Assembly: GCF_037038585.1 (NCBI RefSeq)
Contig: NC_092525.1
Span: 28,484,367 to 28,548,366, forward strand
DNA: 64,000 bases
Direction: 5' to 3'
Origin: Patagioenas fasciata
Lineage: Eukaryota; Chordata; Aves; Columbiformes; Columbidae
Part shown: one piece after another, positions 51,735 to 64,000 of the stretch
How positions within the stretch are numbered: position 1 is the first letter of the stretch
Layout of the letters: every line of letters starts with the position of its first letter
Made by a program: the position numbers and the translations under genes
Notes under the pieces: model-generated
What the model was told of the DNA's origin: nothing
Database searches by the model: none
What the model saw: only the letters and a program-made list of their open reading frames with translations

Positions 51735-52090
51735 CACCAGGTCTACCCGCCAGACTGCATGTCATGGCAAGGGGACCTGGGGCCCGTTCCGCAGAGCCAC
51801 CTCATCCTCCCCTTCCTTCTTTGACCTTGGTGATCACCGGGCTATTCCTCACACTTTTTTACTCACTCCTTGGCTGGTACAGCATTTTTGTCCTTTCTTA
51901 AATACACTCTCACAAAGGCATCGCTACTTTTCACCAACAGGCTCAGCTGTGCCCTGTTGAGGAACCTTCTGGAAATGGCTGTGCCCACCACAGGGCAGGC
52001 TCTGGCCTCCTCTCACAGGCTGCCCCAGCAGCCCCCCTGCCAGCACCTCACCACAGACACTCAGAGTCCTTTTAAGTGCTATACCCCAAA
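51735..52090. other. C-rich, GC-elevated stretch of unknown origin
   Basis: About 350 bp with many CCTC/CAGCC words and two overlapping open frames (99 and 77 codons) in different phases. Neither has a recognisable domain. It has the feel of a decayed interspersed repeat, but I cannot name one. Confidence 0.35.
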
Positions 52091-55000
52091 ACACACACTC
52101 TAAGGCATTGCTTTCCTGTCCATGATAACAACATGTATGTTTTAATATTTAGGTTTTTGTGGTCACAGTACTGACTGGATTCAGAGACCAAAGGACAGCA
52201 GATCCAGTATTTAGCTTTGAAGAGTTTCAGGCCTTCCACAGCTGCAAACACAGAACAGCGGTGACTGCTTAATAATGCATGTGAAATAAACAGATGTTGG
52301 CTGCCTGTCATCAGCAACAATTGCAGGGGCAGTTACATGAGGTTAATCTGGTAAAGCCCAATGCACAAGACCAGTGGAGATGTTTCTGACCCAAGTCCAC
52401 AGTGAGAGGCAGATGCTGAGAGACCATCTGCCTTGTCCAAAGCACGGAGAGGCAGAAACCCTATGGGTTTTTTTTCAGGTGGTGTTTTAATAATCCGTTC
52501 TACTCTTAAATTTTCTAGAGACTGAAGCCACGGCCAAGTGACAAAGAAGAGGTCGTTCCTGATGTACGAGGTCCACACGCAGTCCCTGGGGCCCAAGCTC
52601 TGCCACACCACCAGGGGCTTCCCCAGGACTCAGCCTGTCCGCAGCCTCGGGCCCTGTCACTGCAGTTAACTGCTCAGCCCGAAAATACTGCGGGGGAAAA
52701 AGGCCTATGATATTGGACATATACTTGATGCAACTTTTTCTCCATGTGGAATGGCTTGTTTGAATATATCAGATGTTCAAATAGATGTCATTAGCATAGT
52801 ATCTCTGAACAAAGCACTTTCCTCTGCACTAAAGTTGTCCAGGTAATGGTAAAAAGTAATTCTGAAGGCTGATATTAAGTATAATTGAATGCATTCAGGG
52901 CACAAGTGCAAATCTCTCGAAGCTGTCATAAAGCATGCAAAAACTACTTCTTTGGTGACAGTTTGTTGAGCATAAAAATGGAATTTGAAGAGCCTAAGCT
53001 ATATATTTCAATTCAGTGAGATACTCAGCATATCTTACAATTCTGTTACATTCTGTAGAAATGTCTCCTGAACACACAGATGATGCCATCTATATTATAA
53101 ATATGGATACAATACTGCTTCTGTGTATATATGTGTATGTACAATATATACACATTAGTAGCTAGGCTAAGATACTTATTTTGCACAATTTAAATTCTTT
53201 CAAATCAGAGAACAGCAGAAGTGTGGTTTTATACACTATATCTGGTTTAGTGCATATTGTTTCTAAAGTAGATAGCAGCATGTTTTCAAATAGCAAAATT
53301 GTAACCATGACCTCAATAGCAGCACGGACAGCTTCTCCAGATATTTGTTTTAGATAATTTGTTCATTCCCATATATTAAATGCTTGGGAACTTCTCCGTT
53401 TTGCTGATACAAGCATTTGTGGAGCTGTGTGCTACAGCTGCAAGCTAAAAACAAGCACAAGATGTCATGAATGTAAAGAGTATAGTTTTTTCTCTTTTTA
53501 TATATTGTAGTGCTGAGAAAATTCAGTTAGCGCTTGAGCTACTGCAGATTGGAAATCCCACAGAGATTTAATTTCATATTATCGCTGTTATTATAGAAGT
53601 AATTAAACATAGTTGTGAACAAAATAGTTTCCTAACGACATGACACAAGGAATTTTTATTTTTGGATGGCTTATTTTTTTGCGAGCAGAATGCCATTATT
53701 ATTTTTTCAAGAATGACAGAAAAATGCATGGAACCACGGACTGAAAAATTGTTGCCGAGGTGCATTCCTAAAACTCCAAAACAATTTTAGTTAGTAGCAG
53801 CACAAATGTTTTTTGAGCAGATCAAAAATTTTATCATGAGCCTGCGAATGCTAGTAAGTGGTCACTTTGCTCACATATAAACTAGATGACTAGTGTTTCC
53901 TAGGAATTTCTTAGGGACAAAATTCTTCACCTGTCTCATTTATAAAACATAATTGTAAAATAATAGATTTATTAAGTATCTATTTCTGGTGGGCAAAAAT
54001 GCCTATAAAAATACTTGTGTTTTCAATCAGAAGACAGCTTTTCAATAACAGAAGAATTGACCTGTAATTTCCTTGAAATTTTTTCATTAGATCTACCCTA
54101 AATCTGACTTGAAAACGTACAGTTTATTGCACAACAGTTAAAGTATAAAAAAGGCACATTGTTTTGAAGCATTGTTAAGAACATGGGAACAAAACAATCA
54201 GGTTATATATATATACTTAATCAAGTAGTCAAGAAGCAATATAGTCATGAGAATAGACCATTGTGATAAAATAACTGTCTCATTCTCATAAGTTTAATTT
54301 CTTGGTGTTGAGTTGATATTTATTTTTTATTGTTGTCTTTGCTGTTTAGATTGCAGCTTTATCTATCACTGTGGTCAACTTAATGAACATCTATTCCCTA
54401 AAAACAAAACACATTTCGTTGAAATGGTTGTGACTAATATCTTGCCAGTGATGACGTAAAATGTTTTCGTTATTATTCCATACAGGTAGTAATTTCCTGG
54501 GCTTTAGTGAGCTGTTCTAAGGCTTTCACAACACTGCCCTGTTCCTCCCTGAGTCTGTCCTGACCAAGTCTTTAGTTTGGCAGGCTGAAGACCAAGCAGA
54601 TCCAGCCTTCAATGCCTCAGTTACCCTTCTGTAACACAAGTCTTTCCCCAACACAAGTTGCCATGATGATAAATTCATTCAAACTTTTCAGGTATTTATG
54701 TATTAGGAGAAGAAGGAAGGGATGAAATATAAATACAAAGATAAATAGATGCAGCCTTATTCCATACTCGGCCTTAAAATGAACTCAGTTTAGGACAAGT
54801 ATTGCTTTAATTAATTATTTCATTTTGTATGTGACTGCCTTGTAATCAGACACCAAACAGACCTGTCAGCTCTCATACTTTCTTTATGAGACTTTTCCAC
54901 TTGGCCTCCATGTGCTACTTCCCAACCACAGTATTGGTGTTACATGCACTTGCAAAGCAAGTGTCTGGCTCTGCACTGCAGACCAGAAAGAGCCATGATG

Positions 55001-57569
55001 CTGTTTAGTGCCACAGAAGCGTTGGTGTCTCCTGCTGCAATCCCTGAACTCAAAGGCATCCTGCAGCACAGCCTATGGCCCCTGACTAGTCTTGTGTCTG
55101 CCATCAGCACATACAGAAGGCAAGAAATAAAATATTTCTATTTGCTTTTCATTCTTCCAAACCTGAAGTCACTTCCCACCACAGTGAATATTTCAAGTAG
55201 CCATGTAGAAATAGAATATATATTGGGAAAATAGTGAAGGGGAAAGGACAGAAATCAGGTTTGCTTAAAGGACCCATAAATACAAACGTGAAAAAGAACT
55301 GCCATTTTGGCCTTTTTTTGAGGAATAGAATAGGAAGCAGGGAGACTAGAAACTGCAGGTATTTTACTGTATAAAGGGTGCTGGGCTTCAGTAGAAAATT
55401 CTCCACTTATTCACTCATTTGTTAGGATAAGAGTGAACTAAACTAACTGCAAAATCATACAAGCATCTTAAAAGATGAGATTAGAGCTCAGTATAAAAAC
55501 AAGACGCACTATTCCACACATTTTGAAGGAAAATGCCTAAACCAAAAAGATTACTTTAACTGATCATTCCAGTCTCTGTGCTTTTTGTTTCATTTTGTTT
55601 TTTTTCATACTGACATCTACTTGATCTCAATGAAAATTCTATATGCACAAGTAGTATGAGATTGGACCATTGATTATCCCAGAAATAAAGCCTTATTTGC
55701 TAACTATGATACCTAAACAGTTATGGCAGAAATTGAACATAATGGGATCTATAAATATTTCATATAATCTCCAGCTAAGTGCCTAAGCAATGTCCTGCAG
55801 GCATAAGGAATGAAAAATTATACACATATGGATGTAGACGTGTATGTATGGATACATGCACACATATACTGATGTGCTACTGATTTTATATTAGTCACAC
55901 CACCTGTTTCCTAATCTTTTCAGGGTAGACAAATAGACTGGAACTGCAATGACTACAGGTTAGCTAGCGAAGTTTATAAGGGTATAAGTACCAGATCATG
56001 TGAGGCCAAAAAATCTACTGAATCATTCATGAGCAGAAAAATTCTATTACTAGATTTTTGTGTGTACCTAGATAAAAATGAGGAAGGGAAAAATGAAACT
56101 GGCTTTCATTTTGTGACAGTGGACTTGATTAGAATTATTCTACACACTGCTAGCATACACTGACATTCAGCAAACACATAATTTTTCATCTATTGATATG
56201 AAATACCATCAGGAAAACAAAAGACATTATGTAAGGTGATTAAAGAGTAATAAGCTATAATATAAACATGTACATTTTAGCTTACTGATGAAAAGAAATC
56301 TGCCCATAAAGTCCACTAGGCAGTAGAGTAGCTTTTCAGAAGAAGTCGCTAATGCATCAACAAAGCTATGTTCAAAGTAGACCAGATGAAACACTTAATA
56401 GATAAGCGGAGAGGATCATCTTGTAATTATAATGCATCTGAAATGGTCCCAATGGTCTTATTCAACCTTCTGATCTCTAAGCGTGAGATAAAGAGAACAT
56501 GGCATTTGAGTGTGAACAGCAAATGAACAGAAAGCCACCTGTAACACTAGGAGAGGAATGTTTTTCCAAAGTCAGCAGACATACAGCAATTGCATTGCAT
56601 CCATAATAAATTGGAAGATAGTAGTAGTAATTCAAAGCTGAATTATGTGATGTTTCGTTCTTCTAGAAAAATGCAGCCCTGCACAGGGTATTAATATCAC
56701 TTCTCCAATTTATCAACTTTGTAAACAAGCTGCATACTTGTTGAGAAAAACTTTCTCCAGTCTCATGTAAAGTGAGAGAGGCCTTGACTAGCTGTACAAT
56801 GACTCTCTGATACTCACACAGTGCCACAAGGGAATATCAGCAGAGGCAATATGCACCTTCTCTCATGAAGGGGCTAGAGCCTCATACCTCCAACATCTAA
56901 AACATAAAGGACTTCTCATGACAACACCCAGGCTGCTTCAACAGCTATGCACAGCCCAGACCTCACATGAGCTCTCCCACACAAATGCCTATACATAAAT
57001 ATACACACACCTCTGCTTTCCTGCCTACTTGCAAGGAGCTTCACTCCAGTATCTCTTCACCCCTCCCCTGTATTTTAAAAACAAAGGAATTCATATATTT
57101 TAAAGACACCTGTATGTAACTCTCACTCCCAGGCCAAAAGGCAATCCCAACTAACATCAACATGAGCACACATTCACAGGTTGTCCCTTTTCTGCACCTT
57201 CCCAAGAAATGAGGAACAGCAAACATGAGACTCACCTCAGCCATGATGAGCACAAAGCCACATCCCACCAGCTTGTAGCCCCATCCACACTGTTGAAACA
57301 CTCCAAAAAGGCTCAGTGGATCAATGTGAGACCTCCAAGGAGCACACAAAGCCCATGCTTTGCTGGAAGAATAGGAGGAGCCCCCTCAGATACACCTGGG
57401 ATGAGGGTGGTGCAATCAGGAGCTGCAGCTGTGCACAGTTACCAGCAAACACGGGTGACAGCTCTGCTCCTTAATAGTCTGGGCTAGCCGGGGGAAAAAC
57501 ATGCACCTGGAAGTGCTCCCCTTTGCAAGAAGAAGGGGAGCAGCCCTATTGCATTTTCTGTTCCCTGAG

Positions 57570-57612
57570 ACACTCTATGATTATTCTGAGATTATTCTAT
57601 GAATCTATATTT
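57570..57612 (+). repeat. CR1-tail-like ATTCTATGA repeats
   Basis: CTCTATGATTATTCTGAGATTATTCTATGAATC resembles the short repeats that end CR1 elements and directly precedes the CR1 body at 57617. It may be the tail of an older CR1 into which the younger one inserted, or simply its target site. No CR1 body is recognisable upstream. Confidence 0.45.
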
Positions 57613-57616
57613 TAAA

Positions 57617-57867
57617 CTAAAGGAGGAGAGATTCAGGCTACACATAAGGAAGAAACATTTTACAATGAGGGTGGTGAAACACTGGCCCAGGTTGCCTAGA
57701 GAGGTGGTAGATGCCCCATCCCTGGAGACATTCAAGGCCAGGCTGGACGGGGGTCTGAGCGACCTGATCTGGGTGAAGATGTCTCTCCTCATGCTGGTTG
57801 GGGGGCGGCGGGGTGGACTAGATGAGCTTTTACGGTCCCTTCCAACACAACCTATTCTATGATTTGT
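57617..57867 (+). mobile_element. CR1 LINE 3' end, well preserved (~250 bp)
   Basis: Reads AAAGGAGGAGAGATTCAGGC, GTGGTGAAACACTGGCCCAG, TTCAAGGCCAGGCTGGACG, GGACTAGATGAGC and CCCTTCCAACACAACC, ending TATTCTATGATTTG. It matches avian CR1 3' ends more closely than the copy at 6205, so it is probably younger. An 87-codon open frame across it is the tail of the reverse-transcriptase ORF; it has no full domain. Confidence 0.93.
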
Positions 57868-58452
57868 ATCTAAACGGCCTAAAATCAGTCAATGGCTATT
57901 TAGCAAGTGAATGTTTTTATCACATGATGTCAGCAATTATTTGAGCTTTGTCTTGACAATTCCAAAGACACAGATATACTTACAAAACCTTAACGACAGA
58001 AGACTTTGGATAATAATGGTGTAACAAACAGCTCATCTTAAACAGAAATGAATTCCAATACTTTAAATATACCATGAGGTCCTGTAAGATAATGAATCAA
58101 AATCTTTGCGACTGCCTCCCACACACACTGTAAGGGAACAGCTCACAAATTATACCAATGGAAATTATGCCAATAGCTGAATGTTCATTATTGTAAACAT
58201 AATTACTTTCCTGTAGTCATCTTGCCCAAATTCTAAAGGTTAACTTTCTTCAAGGGTCTTCTGACAGACTTCATGTTCCATAGAGTATTCAGAACATTGC
58301 AAAAATTAGCATCTACAGTTATTAACCGTCAACTACAAACACACAGAAATTGCTAAGCTTCAAAAGGTTTTCTTCACAACTGGAATGAAAAATAAAAAAC
58401 GAAGGTAGTGGTGTATATTTACCTTGACGTCACCCTTTATTTTTCTCAGAGG

Positions 58453-58534
58453 AAAAAAAAAAACAACAAACAAATCAACAAAACAAACCAAACAAATAAA
58501 CAACAACAACAAAAAAAAATATATATATATACAC
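58453..58534. repeat. A-rich (CAA)n/(CAAA)n tract ending in (AT)n
   Basis: A11, then CAACAAACAAATCAACAAAA, repeated CAAA/CAAC units, A9 and (AT)7. About 80 bp with almost no T until the AT run. It may be an expanded polyA tail; no retroelement body is visible on either side. Confidence 0.85.
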
Positions 58535-59221
58535 TAAAATTAATAAAGAAATATAATGCAGTTAATTAAGCTGTCTACTTTTTAGTCCTGGTGGTTGGAT
58601 AACGAAAATATTATTTCTTAGTTTAAGATCAAGGAAGACAACAGAATTTCATTCTCTGAAAAATGTTTGGTATTTCCATTTTCAGTTCACAAGTGCCACA
58701 GAATCTCTCACACATTACTGCTCTCCTACAGGGTGTAAGTAGCTTTCTTAATCACACATTAAATGCTCTGGCTGTTTATCCCAGAGCACTTGGTGTGCCA
58801 ACTGGGTGAAAACCCAAACACTTTGACTCCAGTAAGTAGAGATAATGCACCACTATTATCTCAAACAATGTCACCAGAATATTTATGACCAAGACTTTTG
58901 TATTAAATGCCACATGAAAGGCAACATATTTAGTAGCATTATTTCTAATACTGGTCTTTCTTACCACCATTTTGATTCAACGTTAAGGCAAACTGAAAAT
59001 TGCCATGTCTTGAAAACATTTGCAAAGGAAATATCTGTATATTGCTCAGAATACATTGTGCAGTGAGACTAATAGACTGAGATTGTTACAAGCACAGATT
59101 GCAGACAAAGGAAACAAACACATGATCAGCAGTTAAAAAGTTAGTGGTATGTGTTGAGTTTTTCATTTGTTTTCCCTTAAAACAAAATGGTAACTGGAAT
59201 AAAATTTTCAGTGTCCCTATT

Positions 59222-59238
59222 AAAAAAAAAAAAAAAAA
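59222..59238 (+). repeat. A17 run
   Basis: Homopolymer A17 after CAGTGTCCCTATT. Confidence 0.92.
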
Positions 59239-59756
59239 TGTAGACTGCTAGCTTCCCTTTACAGTACTCTTTCTTCTGCTAGAAGTATAACAGTGATTCA
59301 GGGAAATAATAAGCTGACACATGAGGCATGCAGAGCTGAATAGAAGTTTTCATTTTTTGCTGTTGCATTGAGCTGAAAAATTAAATTTCCATTAATAATT
59401 CAGTAAACTTAAACTGCTGGTCCACTCATAGACAATCCACTAGAAGTTCATGTTTTTTTCTAGCTGCACTATTTATTTCACCTTCTCTGACAAATACATA
59501 ATTTCAACTCTATGGACTAAAACCACTAAAAGGACAAAAACATCTTGTGATATATCAGACCCATCCTTTCTCTTTTCTGATGAGGTGACTGTGGAAGTGT
59601 TTATTGCCTCAATGTGTCTCTATATGTAACTTAGTGTTCACGAGCAGTTATATATACAATGTAGCCATTCACTTTACTTTATTGTGCATCACTTCCAGTA
59701 AATTCTGATCACTATTATGCTGAAAGATCTTATAGAGCCAGAACTACAATCAGAAA

Positions 59757-59841
59757 TGAAAAGAGAAAGAAAGAAAAAAAAAAAATGAAGACTGAAAGAA
59801 GAAGTAAGAGGGAGAAGAAAACAAAAGAAGAAGTAAAAGAT
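59757..59841 (+). repeat. polypurine tract
   Basis: About 85 bp of GA-rich sequence (AAGAGAAAGAAAGAAAAAAA, GAAGAAGTAAGAGGGAGAAG, AAAAGAAGAAGTAAAAG) with only a handful of pyrimidines. The GAAGAAGTAA word occurs twice, 33 bp apart. Confidence 0.85.
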
Positions 59842-61419
59842 GCTCAACTAGAGTACCATAATAAAGTTTACAACAAGAATTGGTAGAGTCCTAAACTTTA
59901 TCTGTAAAACTGTTTAACTACGGTCCCTAAAATGTTCTCTAAGGGATACCATTGCCAATAATGGATACTTATAGACCATCTGGGTAAAATAAGTCAAGGA
60001 ATTTTTCTCGTACCTACACTGCAAGTTAATTATCTCTTCATTGATCTTCCTTCTGTTCCAGTCTGCTTCCCTTAAATGTCTCCATATGTTGTAAGGCACA
60101 AAACAAACCATGCTTGAACCAGCAACTGTATTCATGCTCTTCTGCAGTGAAGGAACAGAAAAGTAAATTGTAAAACAGAACTAGTTAAATTTATTCGGAA
60201 AAGAAATCTCATAGATGCCAAAGGAAGAATAGTCCAGTCTATTACTAGGCATCATCTTTCTTCCATTCCCTTAAAAAAAAAACCAGTCTGATAACTTGAT
60301 AGTCCATGAAAAGGTAACAGTATTTACCTTTGCTTGCAGTCAAATTTCTTCCAATTAGCTACATGGCATATTCCTAGAAATGGAAATATTTATGTTATGT
60401 GCTTAATCCCAGGTGATTAGGTTTTAGGGGCTTTTCCCGTGTTTAAATTCTATACTAAATTTCAAAATAAAATATAAAAACAAGAAGAGAGTGTACCTGG
60501 AAAACTCAAAAATTAAACCTCAACTCTAATTTATTTTAAATCTCACAATTTCTAAGGTTTGCGATATTATTTTGGAAGGCTTCAGACTGGAATTATTACA
60601 ACAAAACGTTAGAATATTAGCCTGTAAAAAGGCTTTGACATTACTCAAATTCACTGTTTGGCCAATGAAAGTGAGCACTACTTTGCTATGGAAAATTAAA
60701 TATTGCATAATGCCCAAAAAAAAGTAAAAATCTTACACTTCAGCAAATCTCTTTGAAACCCTGTTGTATTCCAGCAAATACCTGACTTTAAACTTGATAA
60801 ATTCTATAAGAGGATTTCAAATTTTCATTCATTACTGTCATACAAAATTAGAGCCTGAGTGACATCACTTTACATATGGAAGAGTAGTAATACAAATGAT
60901 AATAATTTCTTAGTGCTAATAATTTTTGAAAATACTAAATGACTCATATGAAAGACTTGGTGTTTCTCTGGATGATGCTGTTGCTTTCTTCAGCTTCTTT
61001 GTGCTCCAATTATAAGGCAATGTGCCAAAAAGCTTGATATAAAGGAAGAAAAAACGAAGTTTGGATGCAGGTTTGCTCCTCCTGAAGCAGTGAACATCTG
61101 GCCCACGGAGTTTTACTTAAACATAAAGAAACTGCTTGATGATTTCTTTTTTTCCATGTTGTGTTTAATTCCATTGTTGAATGCACAGCTAAGATGGAAC
61201 CTACATCAGGCAAAAGACTCAAGGCACTCCAATGTCATTGAAAAGTGGATCCACATATGGTCACAGAAACAGACATATCCTTCTCCATGTTCAGCCCCTT
61301 CTGGAAACCTCACATCAATGTGTGTCATTTTGATCATTTGCCACAGTAGTGAAGGGGAGCTGGGGGTGGATTTGTAATTTTGAGAGCAACTGACTATTAC
61401 ATTCGGGATTAGGTAATGT

Positions 61420-61651
61420 CACAATAATAACCCCCACTGCTCAGGGACTGGCTAGGCATCAGTCGGTTACTGGTGAGGAGCTGTTTTTGTTTGCATCACT
61501 TGTCATTCTTGTGTTTTATTTATCTTCCTTATTTTCCTTGTCATTACAATTTAGTAGTAACACTAGTACCGCTAGTATTCTATTTTCTTTCAATTATTAA
61601 ACTGTTCTTATCTGTGTGGTGCTTAGCTGCCAGCTGGGGTTAAACCACAAC
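61420..61651 (+). mobile_element. avian ERVL-like LTR, 3' part
   Basis: Ends in GCTGGGGTTAAACCACAACA, the terminus I know from a common avian ERVL/ERV3-type LTR, preceded by GTGGTGCTTAGCTGCC. Upstream lie ATTATTAAACTGTTCTTATC (the usual polyA-region word of this LTR), TTGCATCACTTGTCATTC and GACTGGCTAGGCATCAGTCG in the expected order. The segment normally found between CTTATCT and GTGTGGTGCTTAG is missing, so the copy is internally deleted. The left boundary is approximate (within 61380..61430) and I could not find a target duplication. It is probably a solo LTR; no viral gene is visible beside it. Confidence 0.75.
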
Positions 61652-62070
61652 ATACCGGCACAAACTGACCAGGAACCAGGCAGCACGCTGGCTTGACTGT
61701 TGTCATAGGCTGGAATAACTAATGGGCACAGCCCAGCTTCCTCTGTTGACTCGCAGCTTGGGTTTGCTTTGTCACAAGGAACGGGTAAACCCTCTGCATG
61801 CATAGGCACCGCTCGTAGGCGACTGCCCACAATGCGGCTGCTCGTGGATACAGATGCGTGTGTATGTATTGACCTTGGAAATACTGCATTTTAACTCACC
61901 CAGGTGTTGGTTTGGCCTTTTTGTTTATTTTAGTTTCTACCTTCTTTCTGTGATCTGGGAAACACATTGCTGCGTTGCCTCAAAACCCACCACTGCATTG
62001 CCTTATCATGTAATAAAGTTACAATCCAGTTCTTGAGGGGAAAAAGCATTACTCTTCAATTTGATTACCA
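61652..62070. other. spacer between LTR and amylase polyA signal
   Basis: About 420 bp, somewhat GC-richer near 61660..61850 with several CpG. It could include more of the retroelement or plain flank; I recognise neither coding sequence nor an element end. Confidence 0.5.
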
Positions 62071-62076
62071 TTTATT
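62071..62076 (-). terminator. amylase polyadenylation signal AATAAA
   Basis: TTTATT on the plus strand gives AATAAA on the coding strand about 102 bases past the TAA. No earlier AATAAA lies between the stop and this site, so the expected 3' UTR is roughly 120 to 130 bases. Cleavage would be near 62050 to 62060. A plus-strand AATAAA at 62012..62017 faces the other way. Confidence 0.75.
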
Positions 62077-62178
62077 ATTCAGTCAATACAGAGAATCACT
62101 TATGCTCAAATACCAGGAAATCACATATGGGGGAAACAGAAATGCACAGACCAAACGGAGAAAGACGTTTCTCCTGAG

Positions 62179-63803
<1,625 letters not shown>

Positions 63804-63952
63804 CTGGTACAGGAATGAAAAACTGTGCATCTCTTCTTGTCTCACAAAGACAAAGCATGCAGCCTGCAGTCCTCAACATTAGCTCTTGCTTTACGCTGAG
63901 AGAAAACATACTAAAGTATGTTTATTTCTGCCATGTAGATCAAGGCAAAGAC

Positions 63953-64000
63953 ATAGAATCATAAAATGTCCTGAGCTGGAAGGGACCCACACGGATCATC
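63953..64000 (-). mobile_element. CR1 LINE 3' end, cut by window edge
   Basis: Starts with ATAGAATCATAAAATG and continues GAGCTGGAAGGGACCCAC and GGATCATC, the reverse complement of the avian CR1 3' terminus. It lies in the amylase intron upstream of the VIDLGG exon, in the same orientation as the gene, and runs past the window edge. Confidence 0.85.

Larger units (their letters stand above)
47112..57569. other. gene-free block
   Basis: Contains exact 12-bp direct repeats GCAATATGTTCA 18 bp apart (47495 and 47513), A17/A22 runs, the GC patch at 50930 and the C-rich stretch at 51735, and another GC-rich stretch 52520..52690. A 148-codon minus open frame (47279..47725) covers the direct repeats and has no recognisable domain. 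51050..51400 is low in repeats and rich in TAAT/ATTA words; it could be conserved noncoding DNA, but this needs alignment. Confidence 0.65.
57868..61419. other. gene-free block just beyond the amylase 3' end
   Basis: AT-rich. Contains the CAA/AT tract (58453), A17 (59222) and the polypurine tract (59757). No open frame over 95 codons. Confidence 0.7.

Noticed and set aside
52333..52720. Two overlapping minus-strand frames (92 and 77 codons) in a GC-rich stretch
   Set aside because: They overlap in different phases, have no domain, and depend on local GC content; no splice-supported exon could be argued.
57599..57862. 87-codon plus-strand frame with readable protein sequence
   Set aside because: It is the tail of the CR1 reverse-transcriptase ORF in a truncated element, not a host gene.

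Overview
This window looks like a piece of a bird genome. The evidence is two CR1 LINE copies with the typical avian 3' end, a third CR1 starting at the right edge, a 3' LTR end of a type I know from avian ERVL-like elements, very short introns, and an AT-rich background with small GC-rich patches. I cannot name the species. No bacterial, plasmid or CRISPR structure is present.

The only gene I can support is at the far right on the minus strand (62179..63803): the last six coding exons of an alpha-amylase (pancreatic/salivary type, AMY). They encode the last 264 residues, from just after the catalytic Glu to the stop. All five introns are GT-AG (88, 118, 211, 108 and 305 bp), the reading frame joins cleanly across every junction, and an AATAAA signal lies about 100 bp past the stop. 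The upstream exons, with the signal peptide and the catalytic Asp197/Glu233, lie beyond the window. Because the gene is on the minus strand, all of 1..62070 is downstream of it. In mammals the region beyond the amylase genes is a gene-poor interval before PRMT6/NTNG1; this window behaves as the avian equivalent (inference).

The other ~62 kb is gene desert. Its short open frames show no recognisable domains and look like chance. It holds: a CR1 3' end (6205..6780); a smaller, better preserved CR1 (57617..57867) and CR1/L3-like scraps (12647, 47060, 57570); several MIR-like ancient SINE remnants, the best at 27139..27245; a 120-bp hAT-type MITE with terminal inverted repeats and an 8-bp target duplication (40280..40415); an avian LTR 3' end about 400 bp beyond the amylase polyA signal (to 61651); microsatellites, the largest an (AT)25; and many A/T runs.

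The structures worth a second look are a degenerate ~38-bp minisatellite whose 8 copies each carry a CATTAATATTAATG-like core (22402..22690), a perfect 22-bp palindrome (28527..28548), two palindromic octamer (POU-factor) sites (20391, 36524), a 24-bp alternating purine-pyrimidine block (41792), and two GC-rich patches sharing a 13-mer (37400, 50930). I found no convincing new biological system; these are candidates for regulatory or structural elements in a gene desert.
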